Below, piece by piece: positions 1 to 64,000 of a stretch of DNA of 64,000 bases. A program made the position numbers and the translations under genes. The stretch is taken from the NCBI GenBank assembly GCA_026874595.1, contig CM049311.1:32261176-32325175 (forward strand), given 5' to 3'. Numbering within the stretch: position 1 is the stretch's first letter; each line of letters starts with the position of its first letter. Origin of the DNA: Sipunculus nudus (lineage: Eukaryota; Annelida; Sipuncula; Golfingiida; Sipunculidae). Below the pieces are notes generated by a model. The model did not search any database. It saw only the letters and a program-made list of their open reading frames with translations, and was not told the origin of the DNA.

Positions 1-519
1 TACCGAAGTAACCGGTATGAAAATGATTTGAATCTTCCGAGTTATTCCAGAAAATGGAATTTTCATAAAAAATTAAGATTTCAAAATATTACTTTTAGAA
101 TTAAAAAATACAGTGACTTGAAATGGATCAGCAGAATATTTTTTCCAAAATATAATGACAAATCAGTAGCAAACAAGAATACGGCACGGAATATAAAATC
201 TGTATAAACAGGCAGAGGTTCACCGGCCCTTACGTCTTCCCAAACTTCATGCTTGAGTGACCCTGCTAAAAAGTGTTATGATGTGTTTAAATAAAATGCC
301 CAATTAATTTTTAAAGTGGACAGGAATGGCCGAGTCGCAACCTACGCGTGTTCATTTCTAGATGATTGCTTGATTGTGTCTTTTGTCAAATCATTCCGTA
401 GCGAAAGTTGGTGCGGTTTTAAAGGGGGGTTCTTAGTATTTGAGCCCCTCGCGGTGTCTCGCCTGGAATTTCGGCGAAGTCCGGGTGCGGTTTTAATCGG
501 AAGTGCGGTTTTAAGTGGA
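1..519. other. no gene seen; moderately CpG-containing 3'-relic region
   Basis: Positions 1-300 are AT-rich and featureless. Positions 320-520 are richer in G and CpG (for example around 334-352 and 400-490) and probably form the body of the relic that ends at 598. An upstream untranslated exon could lie here, but nothing identifies one. Confidence 0.4.
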
Positions 520-539
520 GATTTTACGGTACTTAACTG

Positions 540-598
540 TCCTACTCTTCTGATTTTGGCGGATACACGTGGTTGCTTGTTGACTACCTGTATTCTAG
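540..598 (+). mobile_element. Helitron-like 3' terminus relic (CTAG end)
   Basis: It has the subterminal GGCGGATAC motif, an imperfect hairpin around 568-586 and the end TATTCTAG|T. The same arrangement occurs at 16198-16237 and, in reverse, at 36787-36830. The body upstream is too decayed to delimit. Confidence 0.6.
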
Positions 599-833
599 TT
601 TGTCATATATTCCTGATTTCTATTTTATTTAATTTCAGCTGAAAAGCATTTTGTATTTGGAAAATGTATTTCAAAGTTATTTCATGGAGGGACCACTTTT
701 GTGTACAGGTGGCAGCACTTGGATTACCATGGGCAGATTGCCAGAATTTGCCAGTGTCTGGATGTTGGCCATCAGCCAAGATGATGTCAGCTATATAAAT
801 AGCTTTGTCACAGTGCCAGGATTGGAAGAAGTG

Positions 834-1226
834 CAGCCAGGTTAGGTCAAGAGTTCACTCAGTGCAGTAGCTGCATTCTATTGATAGCTTTGACAGACTG
901 CCCACTGCATCAGATGTGGCACCAAAGTTCAGCCTGGATCTATTTATAGCTTTGGCAGACTGCCAACTGTGTCAGATTATGCAACAGGTCCAGAGTTCAC
1001 TCAGTGCAGCCAGGTACAGGTCAAAAGTTCAATCAGTCTAGCCAGGTGCAGGTCAAGAGTTCACTCAGTGCAGTAGCTGCATTCTATTTATAGCTTTGGC
1101 AGACTGCCAACTATGTCAGATCATGCAACAGGTAAAGAGTTCTCTCAGTGCAGCCAGGTACAGGTCAAAAGTTCACTCAGTCTAGCCAGGTGCAGGTCAA
1201 GAGTTCACTCAGTGCAGTAGCTTGAG
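834..1226. repeat. 144-bp tandem repeat, about 2.7 copies
   Basis: The block GCAACAGGT recurs at 981 and 1125. Around it recur AGAGTTCACTCAGTGCAG, TCTAGCCAGGTGCAGGTCAA and TATAGCTTTGGCAGACTGCC. Shorter internal sub-repeats (about 35-40 bp) are visible. Confidence 0.75.
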
Positions 1227-1359
1227 CCAGCAATTTGTCACAGTTCACTCGGGGCAACTGCCTTTCTCACCTAAGCCTGGTCAGCACAGTATACATCATA
1301 CTCAAGGGGAGTTTAATGTATTGGCCTGATATTTTTACCTGTCTATGCATTATTGATGG

Positions 1360-1690
1360 CTTTCTCGTTCATAAGACAGGTGTCGACACCTACAATGACT
1401 TCTGCACAGTGTGTGTGCCTGCTTATTTTTACGGAGGAATTTGATATATCAGCCTGAAATGGGGCATATTTATACATATTGGATAGCTTTATCATGTACA
1501 AGACTGTTGGCACCACCTAAAATAATTTTTGCACAGTGTATGTCCCTGCTTATTTTTCAGGAGGGGTTTGACATATCAGTCTGATTTTTGGCATATATAT
1601 ATTTCTCTGATAGCTTGGTTGTATAAAAGGCTGGTGGTGCCAGCTACAATCATTTTTGTGTTGTGTGTACGCATGCCAGAATTCCAGCAG
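1360..1690 (+). mobile_element. decayed relative of the 280-bp tandem-repeat Helitron-like family
   Basis: Two or three diverged units carry a palindromic core (GGTGTCGACACC near 1379; GGTGGTGCCAGCT near 1633) followed by a 'tttttgcacagtgt' block. This is the same order as in the units at 15931-15960 and, inverted, at 36.9-38.1 kb. Confidence 0.5.
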
Positions 1691-2602
1691 TGATGTTTGT
1701 GTAATTGTTTCTTGTTCAAAATGTTTAGTACTTGCATTGTTCATATACATGTTACACATATACTTGAAAAATAATGGTCCAGCATTGGAGCCGTATACCT
1801 GGTGTGTATCCAATTGCACAGGTTCGCATTAGGCCTGTAGACCTTGTTTAACTAAAGGTATTTTCCTTGGAGTTTTTATAAAAATAGGCCGGAAAAGTAG
1901 GATATCACAGCACACAGACTGCTTGTTTTGTTTATATCAATGTTTTTATAATATGTGGGGGCCCAACAAAATAAAACAAATTCAACAAGGGCTTCTTGCT
2001 GCAAGTCAGATAAGCCAGAGCTTTGCAAATGGTGTTTTGCAACAAATGATCATTCTACCTTTGCAGATATGCAACTTTCCACCTAAGGTTACATGTTTTT
2101 CCTGTTTTCACAACCAAATTTATTATATACACAGAGGAAGCCAGAAATCAAATCAATTCTTTTTCAAAAGGTAGATGAATGGGCACCTTTAACAGTAAGG
2201 TATACATTAAGGTACACAAACTGACCTGTGTTTGAGTCTCACTAAGGATGTTTTGTTTTTGTCTGGAAAAGGCATATGTAAATATTAGTGGCGTGCAAAT
2301 TAATCCATTATATTAATGAATGGTTGTTTTCTTTTATAATTAAATTGATTGCATTTTTGAATAATCAATCAAAAATGATCATGTATGCACATCCAAAGAA
2401 GTCCTATCATTCTGATAAAATATTCTTATTCTGTTATAGATAAAAGGGAGACAGGGCAGAAAACAGCAAACAACATGCATTAAAACTTAACTTGTGCTTC
2501 GAATAAGGGTCAACAAAAGGGCCATTACCCCTGACCTTTCAGCATGATGTACTAGTTAGACTGACTTTACTTGGTTGATATTTCAGGTATAATTCTATAC
2601 AG
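1691..2602. other. no gene or clear repeat seen
   Basis: AT-rich non-coding sequence. Short open frames here have no family resemblance or coding composition. Confidence 0.5.
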
Positions 2603-3380
2603 CAGGCTTGGGTCAAGTACAGGGGGTCTGTACTCAGTATAAGTAAAAGTACTTCAGCTTCTCACAAGTACAAGTACAGAAATTTAATGGTGTACTTATG
2701 TACATGTACAGGAGTCCATACTTAAGTACAAGTACGTTTATCATTTAATTCATTCAGATATAGAAAACACGCAAAATGTTCTGAATGTTCTTTAATTATG
2801 TATAATAAACATTGTATATATCTGAGAACATTCTGAAGTTTTAAAGATTAAGCTGCTTATATAATTAACAATGCAGTAAAAACTAACATGACTCAGAACT
2901 CTAAATAGAGTAATATTTGCATGCAATATATACATTATTTCTAACACTGGGCTAGATTTAGTTCTCCTTCAGTTCATCAGTTTCATGATAACACAGCAAT
3001 GCAAGTGTGATTGCATGTGTGATCACAGACATGTGTGACTTAAAGTGAGCTAATTAGAGTTGAGTTTATCTCTGAGTTGAGTTTATAACCCTGTGCACAG
3101 GGTTACTCAGAAGATCTACTCACAGGTCATGCTGCCATTACCTCCATTAAGTCCATTACATCACAAGGTTTCCTCATGCTGTGTTTATGGTTAGTAGCTA
3201 TTTATTTTAATAATGTACTTGACCTAGTACTTGATTTTTTAAGTCCATTTTGGCAAGTACAAGTACAGTACAAGTACTGTACTTGGTAAAAAGTGCCAAT
3301 ACAAGTACATGGCAAGTACTCAGATATTTCTACTGAAGTACAAGTACCAAGTACAAGTACATGTACTTGACCCAAGCCCG
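2603..3380. mobile_element. hAT-type MITE with 8-bp target duplication
   Basis: Terminal inverted repeats CAGGCTTGGGTCAAGTAC (left) and its complement with one difference (right) enclose 778 bp rich in GTACTTG/CAAGTAC repeats. It is flanked by CTATACAG (2595-2602) and GTATACAG (3381-3388), a 7/8-matching 8-bp duplication. Length and TIR type fit a non-autonomous hAT element; no transposase is present. Confidence 0.85.
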
Positions 3381-3388
3381 GTATACAG

Positions 3389-4634
3389 CAGATTTCACAG
3401 TTATGTAGTTGGTACATTAGATAATAAATTAATTATAATCATTAGCCATGTTTTATCTTTCAATCATCAAATATGAGTTTACTACTGATTCTTACCACGT
3501 CTTAATGAGACGTTAATTTAAATTATTTTATTGATATGGTAGAGGGCAATAAAAATACTGTTGTCAAGATGCAAGTAGTGTTCCAAATGAAAGCTGGTGT
3601 TTATATATGATTCTGAGAATACTGGATTACAACTCCGTAAACTCAGTTAAGGGACAATTTTCCTAATATTGCATTTATTTTGGACTTAGTATCCATGTCT
3701 CACAATAATGTACCATGTCTTTTAAGTGTAATAAATCTATTTATTTATATTCTACATCACTTATGATTTTTATTTATGAAATTAAATTTAACATTATACT
3801 CTCATAATTTTTCCATTTTATAAACCACTACACTAGCCCTTACTGAGTGTTTGACAGTTTTAGCCAACTTGTTTTACAATTCAAACTGTAAAGGTATTGT
3901 TGATAATGGGTTAAAATGTAGTTTAAAATATACCAGTATATACTTTTTCAGGAACTGTTGCACATTTTTATGTCCATCCAGCAAAATTTGCAAAATTTTT
4001 GCACATTTTGACTTGATTGACCTAAGAAAAAGAAAAAACATTTTGGCCTAATCACTCCATATTTTGGTCCTAGAGTGTGTAGAACAGTTTATTTGATTTG
4101 TTGTGGCCTTAATGTACATTCCCACTGTAATCACCCACACCTTAACTTCAAGGCCATTCCAATACAGAATTCAGTGAGTTTACTAAATCAAGATGCTTGC
4201 TTAATATATATTTGCTTTCTTGGTCTCTATAAATTTATGGGTCACCACAACTGTTATTCTTGGCAATGTATGTCCATTTACTTCTTGTGTATAGTCACAG
4301 TACAGTCTAGTGAGAACATCAATTCTACTAGAACAAATTATGTATCCCCTCCCACGGAGAGACATATAGTGTTTGGTCTGTTGTCATCAATGGGGTCTTC
4401 TGTGTCATTCTTGTGAATGTGATAATATTTGAACAACTCAAATTTTATTAAATTTAAACTTTAAATTTTTTCTACCGATATCATGGATGAGTTCAAAAAC
4501 TGTGAGATTGACCCGTTACATCAGGGTCAAATAGGCCGAAATATAAATTTTTCGTAAACCCCATAACTTAAAAAGTATTGCATATATTTTTTTTTTAATT
4601 TGGGGATGGGAGGCCTATAGGGAGGGGAGACATA
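3389..4634. other. no gene or clear repeat seen
   Basis: AT-rich non-coding sequence with no ordered motifs. An open frame at 4075-4416 lacks any recognisable domain. Confidence 0.5.
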
Positions 4635-4636
4635 TA

Positions 4637-4812
4637 CAGTGGAACCCCGCCTTGCGACCACCCCGCAATTGTGACCACCCCCACAATTAGACCACTTTTC
4701 TTGGTCCAGAATATATGATCCAGGTAATTTAGAGTTTCACAAATACGACCACCTCAAAATTATGACCACTTTGGTCAGTCCCCAAGGTGGTCATAATTGT
4801 GGGGTTCCACTG
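4637..4812. mobile_element. TA-flanked MITE (CAGTGGAACC termini)
   Basis: Inverted termini CAGTGGAACCCC...GGGGTTCCACTG are bounded by TA on both sides (4635-4636, 4813-4814). Subterminal 'gaccacc' / 'ggtggtc' blocks extend the symmetry. The length of 176 bp and the TA flanks suggest a Tc1/mariner-pogo-type non-autonomous element. Confidence 0.8.
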
Positions 4813-5414
4813 TATCTGTTTTTGCAAAAAAAAACAACCTCATTCAAGACAGACACCATGCATGCAGGTGTGTGGATGAAAAATGTTAAAATTGTAATGA
4901 TATACTTGAAGTCTCATATATACTTGAAGTGTGGTTTGATAAATATTGAAACTGTATAGATAGCACAACAACATTTAACAATGGTGTAAACATATGGTGT
5001 GCCACCCACACAGGCTGAACTACCAAAATAATAATGAACTAGTAATGTTATACTTATTGTGTGCTGTGAATGTTATACATAACATTATATAATGATGTAT
5101 GTTGAATGTAATGCACATATCAGGGTGGCAGTTTAGTTACGCCTTCTTGTTTTAATGACTCATGGTGGTTTATTGGAAATAAAAGGTCTGCCAGTATTTA
5201 TAATATATTATAAGCATTTTATGGAGGTCACCATAAAAATTGCAAATTGCCAAATATAACATGTCTTTATGGGCAAAGGGAACATTTAACAGATTCCACA
5301 ATAATGCCCATTTTCATCCAGAAATCTCCCTACTACAGTTAAAACATATCCATCAACATAACCGAGTAAAGGACAGGTATTTTTGGGGAGTGTAGCAGAG
5401 GAACAAATAGCACA

Positions 5415-5710
5415 GGCTGTTTCACTTCCATTATTAGGTTGTTTTCACAAGCATTACCAGCCTGTTTCTCTCGATTGTCAGGCCGTTTTACATGCATTAT
5501 CAGGCTGTTTCACATGCTTTGTTAGGCTGTTTCATCACATGCATTATCAGGCCGTTTCACATGCATTATTAGGCTGTTTCATATGCATAATGAGGCGGTT
5601 TCACATCTTTTATCAGACAGGTTTCATTCGCATTATCAGGCCATTTCACATGTGTTGTTAGGCTGTTTCACTTACATCATCAGGCTATTTCACCTGCATC
5701 AGCTGGCCAT
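5415..5710. repeat. minisatellite, about 22-33 bp units
   Basis: Imperfect units of the type AGGCTGTTTCACATGCATTATC recur about ten times with length variation. The open frame across it (5383-5661) is a by-product of the repeat. Confidence 0.75.
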
Positions 5711-6003
5711 TCGCATACAATATGAGTTAAATACTTTCTGAAGTATATGGGGAGGCAAAAGCGGATTTTGCTTATTAAAAAAAAATTATTACAGGGATCT
5801 TGGTTATCTTTCTGTGGAAATGGAAGAACTTAAGCTTTAAATCTAAACTATGATATATAAACTTATATATGTTCTGTATTGTGTATCATATTGTGATTGA
5901 AGTATTGCGATACATATACTGTCATGATATAATGTATCGTTACAATCCTTAGACAAGAATGTATCATTTATTCTCAGGTTGTTAGAACGGAAGATTCGGA
6001 AAG

Positions 6004-60191
<54,188 letters not shown>

Positions 60192-60732
60192 AGAGGGTAG
60201 AGAGTTTAATGAATGATCTGTATAAATGCTGTCACAAAATCATTCCATGCATTGACCATTTAGAATGAATACTGTCTGATGCATTAATTAACTGTTAAGT
60301 ATTAATGAAACAAGGCCTTGAGGGAAGTTAATTGCCAAGTTATCTGGTATGATGTATATTTTTGTAATATCATTCAGGTGTTTTATCACTTTTTAGATCT
60401 TGTACTGTTGTGAGGTAAAATTGTGTGCTATAGTGTTTGCTTGTTTTATATGTTTTCCTTGAAACTCCACCTTGTTGTGCTCAGGTTTAGTGCTGCCACC
60501 TAGTGTTGACATCTGGCATTTATTGTCAGTGTAGCTGCATTTTGTTTGTAAAGCATTGTGTTCAAAACAGTAAATGAAATTAGAAGACCAGGAATAAATA
60601 AGGTATTTATGATTATGGGTAATTAGAAGGAAACATGGCTGTTTGTACCATTATTGTTCACTATGAAAATATGTTTATGTGCTACAATACCCTACACAGT
60701 GATCATAATGATCATGGTCACAAACCATACTA
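60192..60732 (+). other. DPY19L3: DPY19L3 3' UTR (proximal part) and following sequence
   Basis: The sequence is AT-rich without open frames and follows directly after the stop codon. The first AATAAA lies at 60593-60598, a plausible polyadenylation signal giving a UTR of about 420 nt. Other AATAAA copies farther downstream could extend it. Confidence 0.5.
60593..60598 (+). terminator. candidate polyadenylation signal AATAAA
   Basis: First canonical AATAAA downstream of the DPY19L3 stop codon (about 400 nt). It is supported by position only; no cleavage-site evidence can be read from the sequence. Confidence 0.4.
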
Positions 60733-60890
60733 CAGTGAAGCCTGTCTGAAAGACCACCTGTCTATCAAGACCACCTTTGGGTGAACCAAAAGGATTCACA
60801 TTGGTTATAACCCTGTCTAATAAGACCACTTGTGAATTACCGTAAGACCACTTTTGGCCAGTCCCACGACTTATTACGCAGGTTTCACTG
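60733..60890. mobile_element. TA-flanked MITE (CAGTGAAGCC variant)
   Basis: CAGTGAAGCCTGTCTGAAAG at left and GGTTTCACTG at right, with TA on each side (60731-60732, 60891-60892). Internal AAGACCACCT blocks are as in 19609-19783. Confidence 0.8.
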
Positions 60891-60892
60891 TA

Positions 60893-62002
60893 TATGCAAA
60901 CCTTTGTTTTTCTGAACAAATTAAGTTGTCCTGAGGATTTTGGATAAACAAGTTAATATGGACGTATTGGATTTGTCAAAGGTCGAAGAACCTAAATCCT
61001 ACACTTGAGGGTGATTAAAGGGTAAATGTATAGTTGAGGGTTTTTACTGATGCTTTTTCACGGTCATGTACCCTTTTTGTAAACATCATGAAATACTATA
61101 TATATTAGAAGATATGTATGCCCATATGAAAATAAGGGTTATATATTAATAAATGTAACTGTGCACTTCAGCATTACTCTACTATGCCTTAATTGCTACA
61201 AATTTCAATCTTTGGCCATTAATTTTTCATAACATCATCGGTGTCACTGTGGCCAACAATGGCAAGTACCTTTGTACACCCAAATTTGATGCTCTGTTTC
61301 TTATAAACATGATATTGTTCCATAAACAGTCCTTATTTTTTATATATATATAATCTTCCTATATAAAACAAAATAAACACTGTGTATTCAAGTATAAGTA
61401 CATGCCTGTGCAAAAGCCTTTGATCAAATACCCCTGAAACTACACATTTACCGATTAAAGGATGGGTTTACAGGATGATATCTTATGTATGGTCAGATTC
61501 ACTTTTACTACTGTTCAGGATATGTAATTCACGAACTGATGTTTTCTGTGTAGATAGAACAAGGGTAAAGTCATCTGCATAAATAACATGCATGAATCAG
61601 GAATCATTACAGTTTTAATAATATATTGAGTGTACCCTCAGCATTTTCATTTAATTGGCAATTTAAAATACTGTACACAAAAATGCATGTCTTGCACTGA
61701 ACATGATTGAATATACTGCCTTAATAACATGGTGTCCTCATATTAGAGGAATCGGACAGAGCATTTTAATTATTGATTCTCTAAGTGCATATAAAAATGG
61801 TTACCGATACCACACTCCTCTGTTGTTTTGACATATGCTTGCTTTGTATAACTTTTTCGTTATGCTAGTTGTACATGTTTGATAAATATGAATGATGCTA
61901 GGATTTTCCACATATATGCTCATGCAGTATATTTGTGTATGCAGCAAGAACACAAATGCAGCTGGAAACTGGATGGCTGTGATTTCATTAATATATATGC
62001 AT
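60893..62002. other. no gene seen; downstream sequence
   Basis: AT-rich sequence with extra AATAAA motifs (for example about 61369). It may still be 3' UTR if distal polyadenylation is used. Confidence 0.35.
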
Positions 62003-62448
62003 AATGTGGTTGGCTTTATATTCGTGAGGCTGAAATTTTTAGCGATTTTTTCATTTTTAACATGTAGGGAGGATTTCATTTTCGCAATTGCAAAGGACCT
62101 ATAAAATCTAAGTACAACAGTATTTGTATTGATTTTAAATTTAGAATTAATCCAACAATACCTCACTCATTTCTGTATCAGTCATTCACTTCGATGGTGT
62201 CACAATTGATATATCACATGATTACCGCATATTTTACAATGGCAGTTTGGATGCCATGCACAGATAAGTTTGTGAGTATAGTTTGATTCCATTGGTATAA
62301 TATGTAATCTGTTTGTACAGATACATCATCCCCTATTGTTCATTTTAGTAGATGGGGCATCTTATTCCTGAGGGTTTCATATTCGCAATTAGGTTACATT
62401 CGAGAATATCACAAAATTAAAACCTTCGCAAATAAAAGGCAAACACAG
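62003..62448. mobile_element. CTGTGGTT-type MITE, uninterrupted copy
   Basis: Left TGTGGTTGGCTTTATATTCG and TGAGGCTGAAATTTTTAGCG; right GAGGGTTTCATATTCGCAAT and GCAAACACAGTA. Serves as the reference for the interrupted copy at 53077-54282. Confidence 0.6.
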
Positions 62449-63172
62449 TATGTGGTAAGGTTACTTCAAAACTGGAGATGTAGCAAAGTGCTGCAGGAGT
62501 AGAAAAGTCATATACCAGAGGAATTCCTATCACTGACATCAGTGTGTGGAATTCCCCTGTCCATTACCATCAAATGTGTTTTTAGTCACTAAAGTGAGCT
62601 GTTGAAATGTGCTGCATAATCATACGTATATACACATATGTACTGTATAGGCATATATTGGATCACTCAAAGTGATTATAATGTGTCTGATTTCTAGCTG
62701 CATATGCGTAAATACTGTATATGGACTGCATAAGATATATATGGAATGCCATCTCAATTAATTCTTGAAGTTCCTAAAGTATTGTTCAGTACCTCATCAG
62801 AGAAACCCTTTCATTTGTGATGCAAACCTTTGTAGAGGATTTTCTCATCTCTAGCTATTAATATCTGTAATACTGAAAGTGTATAGCAATAGTTAACTTT
62901 ATATCATGATATTAAGGTCTGTAACTATGAAATTGATAAATGTATAGTTGATGGTAAAATTTATGTATTAAAGATCACCGTACAAATGGTGGTTTTACAC
63001 TTGAAAATATATACAAGTCACCATCGTTCACTCCAGATTTACAAAACTTCATAACATGCACGTTGCACCGTGTTTTATTTGCATGACTCAAGTTAGACTA
63101 GAATCTCATTTTTACATATTCTTTGATGTCAAAGGTATTCTTTGATCAATACAAAACTGATACCATCTAACG
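62449..63172. other. no gene seen
   Basis: AT-rich sequence without recognisable features. Confidence 0.4.
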
Positions 63173-63174
63173 TA

Positions 63175-63349
63175 CAGTGGAACCCCACAATTCCAACCAA
63201 CTTTGGTAATAACCAAACTGAGCATTAATTGGAGATGGTCATATCTGCGAAATTCTTTGTTACCAGAATCATATATTCGGGACCAAGAAAAGTTGTTGTA
63301 ATTGTGGGCTGGTCGCAGTTGTTTGGTGGTGGCAAGGTGGTATCTACTG
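63175..63349. mobile_element. TA-flanked MITE (CAGTGGAACC family), decayed right end
   Basis: CAGTGGAACCCCACAATTCC at left and GGTGGTATCTACTG at right with TA on both sides. The internal AATTGTGGGCTGGTCGCAG resembles 4637-4812 in reverse. Confidence 0.7.
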
Positions 63350-63351
63350 TA

Positions 63352-64000
63352 TTAAGCAGAGTAAATGTATTTGCAGACAGTATATCATGACATTGTGTTT
63401 CATTTATGAAACTTTTATAAAAATGCTTGGCCAGAGGAACAGAATATGTAATCATATTTGTATGTCATTCTTGCCTTTTACACAAACCTTTAATATTTAA
63501 AATAAATTCTCCAGATGCCATTAAATGTGCTGCAGAATTTAAAACATCTTAGATGTTTCATATCATACTTGTTTCTTTACTGTACATTGGAGAGCTAACC
63601 ATTAAATATTATATTAATGTGGTGGCCAGCAACTTGTTTTGTTAAATTTATGGATGTGTTATATATCTAAAGCATATGTGAACACAGATCGCGATCTTGT
63701 TACTCATCCACTAAGTGGAACAGTCCTTGTTTTCACTTTTATTGTATGTTTACGTGTACATAATGTATGAACTGAAGTACATAAACTTAGACCCTTTGAC
63801 TTGCTTGATTTTAATAGTGATTAAACATAGCTGTCAAGAAGTGGTCGATTTTTTGTGTAAGTCTGTATATTTTTTTTAATGAACAAAGAAAAAAGTGGAG
63901 TAACGGCTTGACCTGATCACAATGACTCAAGTAAGCCTGGGCTGATGTCAGCTCCCTCACCAACAACAAAAGTTTTTACACATTTGTTTACTATTAGCTC
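63352..64000. other. no gene seen; window end
   Basis: AT-rich sequence. The last bases (TTATTAGCTC) could be the start of another TAGCTCAGCTGA-family element cut by the window edge. Confidence 0.35.

Noticed and set aside
2175-2600. Search for a tRNA or snRNA gene in the upstream region
   Set aside because: No paired A/B boxes or cloverleaf could be read.
5383-5661. 92-codon open frame before the first coding exon
   Set aside because: It is a minisatellite product with no link by splicing to the DPY19L3 frame.

Overview
The window is eukaryotic, AT-rich, intron-dominated DNA. It contains one complete protein-coding gene on the + strand, split into 17 coding exons with GT–AG introns. The exons join in phase to give a 727-residue protein with unmistakable similarity to DPY19L3, the dolichyl-phosphate-mannose-dependent tryptophan C-mannosyltransferase of the endoplasmic reticulum. 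The host is most likely a lophotrochozoan, probably a bivalve mollusc. That rests on the repeat landscape: tandem-repeat-cored, Helitron/HINE ('pearl')-like elements with (CCGT/CTGT)n leaders, a DIRS element, and tRNA-derived SINEs. The species call is inference.

Layout. 1-5977: upstream DNA, possibly containing untranslated exon(s) of the gene, with a 144-bp tandem repeat, an hAT-type MITE, a TA-flanked MITE and a minisatellite. 5978-6270: exon with the start codon. 6271-18722: giant first coding intron, filled by a Helitron-like element with about 16 units of about 178 bp (6470-9429), a second tandem-repeat element with a third nested inside it (9461-15066), a LINE endonuclease scrap, and a CTAG-ended relic. 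18723-25019: exons 2-4 with a SINE, a MITE, a LINE reverse-transcriptase scrap and more elements. 25020-34314: an intron with Russian-doll nesting of elements and a CpG-rich patch. 34315-46853: exons 5-7. The introns here carry a minus-strand Helitron-like element with 280-bp repeats, a 1-kb foldback element, and a 4.9-kb DIRS retrotransposon that splits a minisatellite. 47555-60191: exons 8-17 with shorter introns. These contain an 18-bp minisatellite, SINEs, MITEs and a canonical-ended Helitron-like element (57844-59795). 60192-64000: 3' UTR and downstream DNA with no second gene visible.

The main unexplained signal is the 12-bp palindrome GGTGGCGCCACC. It occurs about 20 times, at equivalent positions in the tandem units of three otherwise dissimilar element families. 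In one family it extends to a perfect 20-bp palindrome. Two further families carry nuclear-receptor-like direct repeats (AGGTCA-n-AGGTCA) in their units. Three nested insertions let empty target sites be read directly and show a preference for T-runs. No operon-like arrangement exists; all repeats except the first and last few kb lie within one transcription unit.
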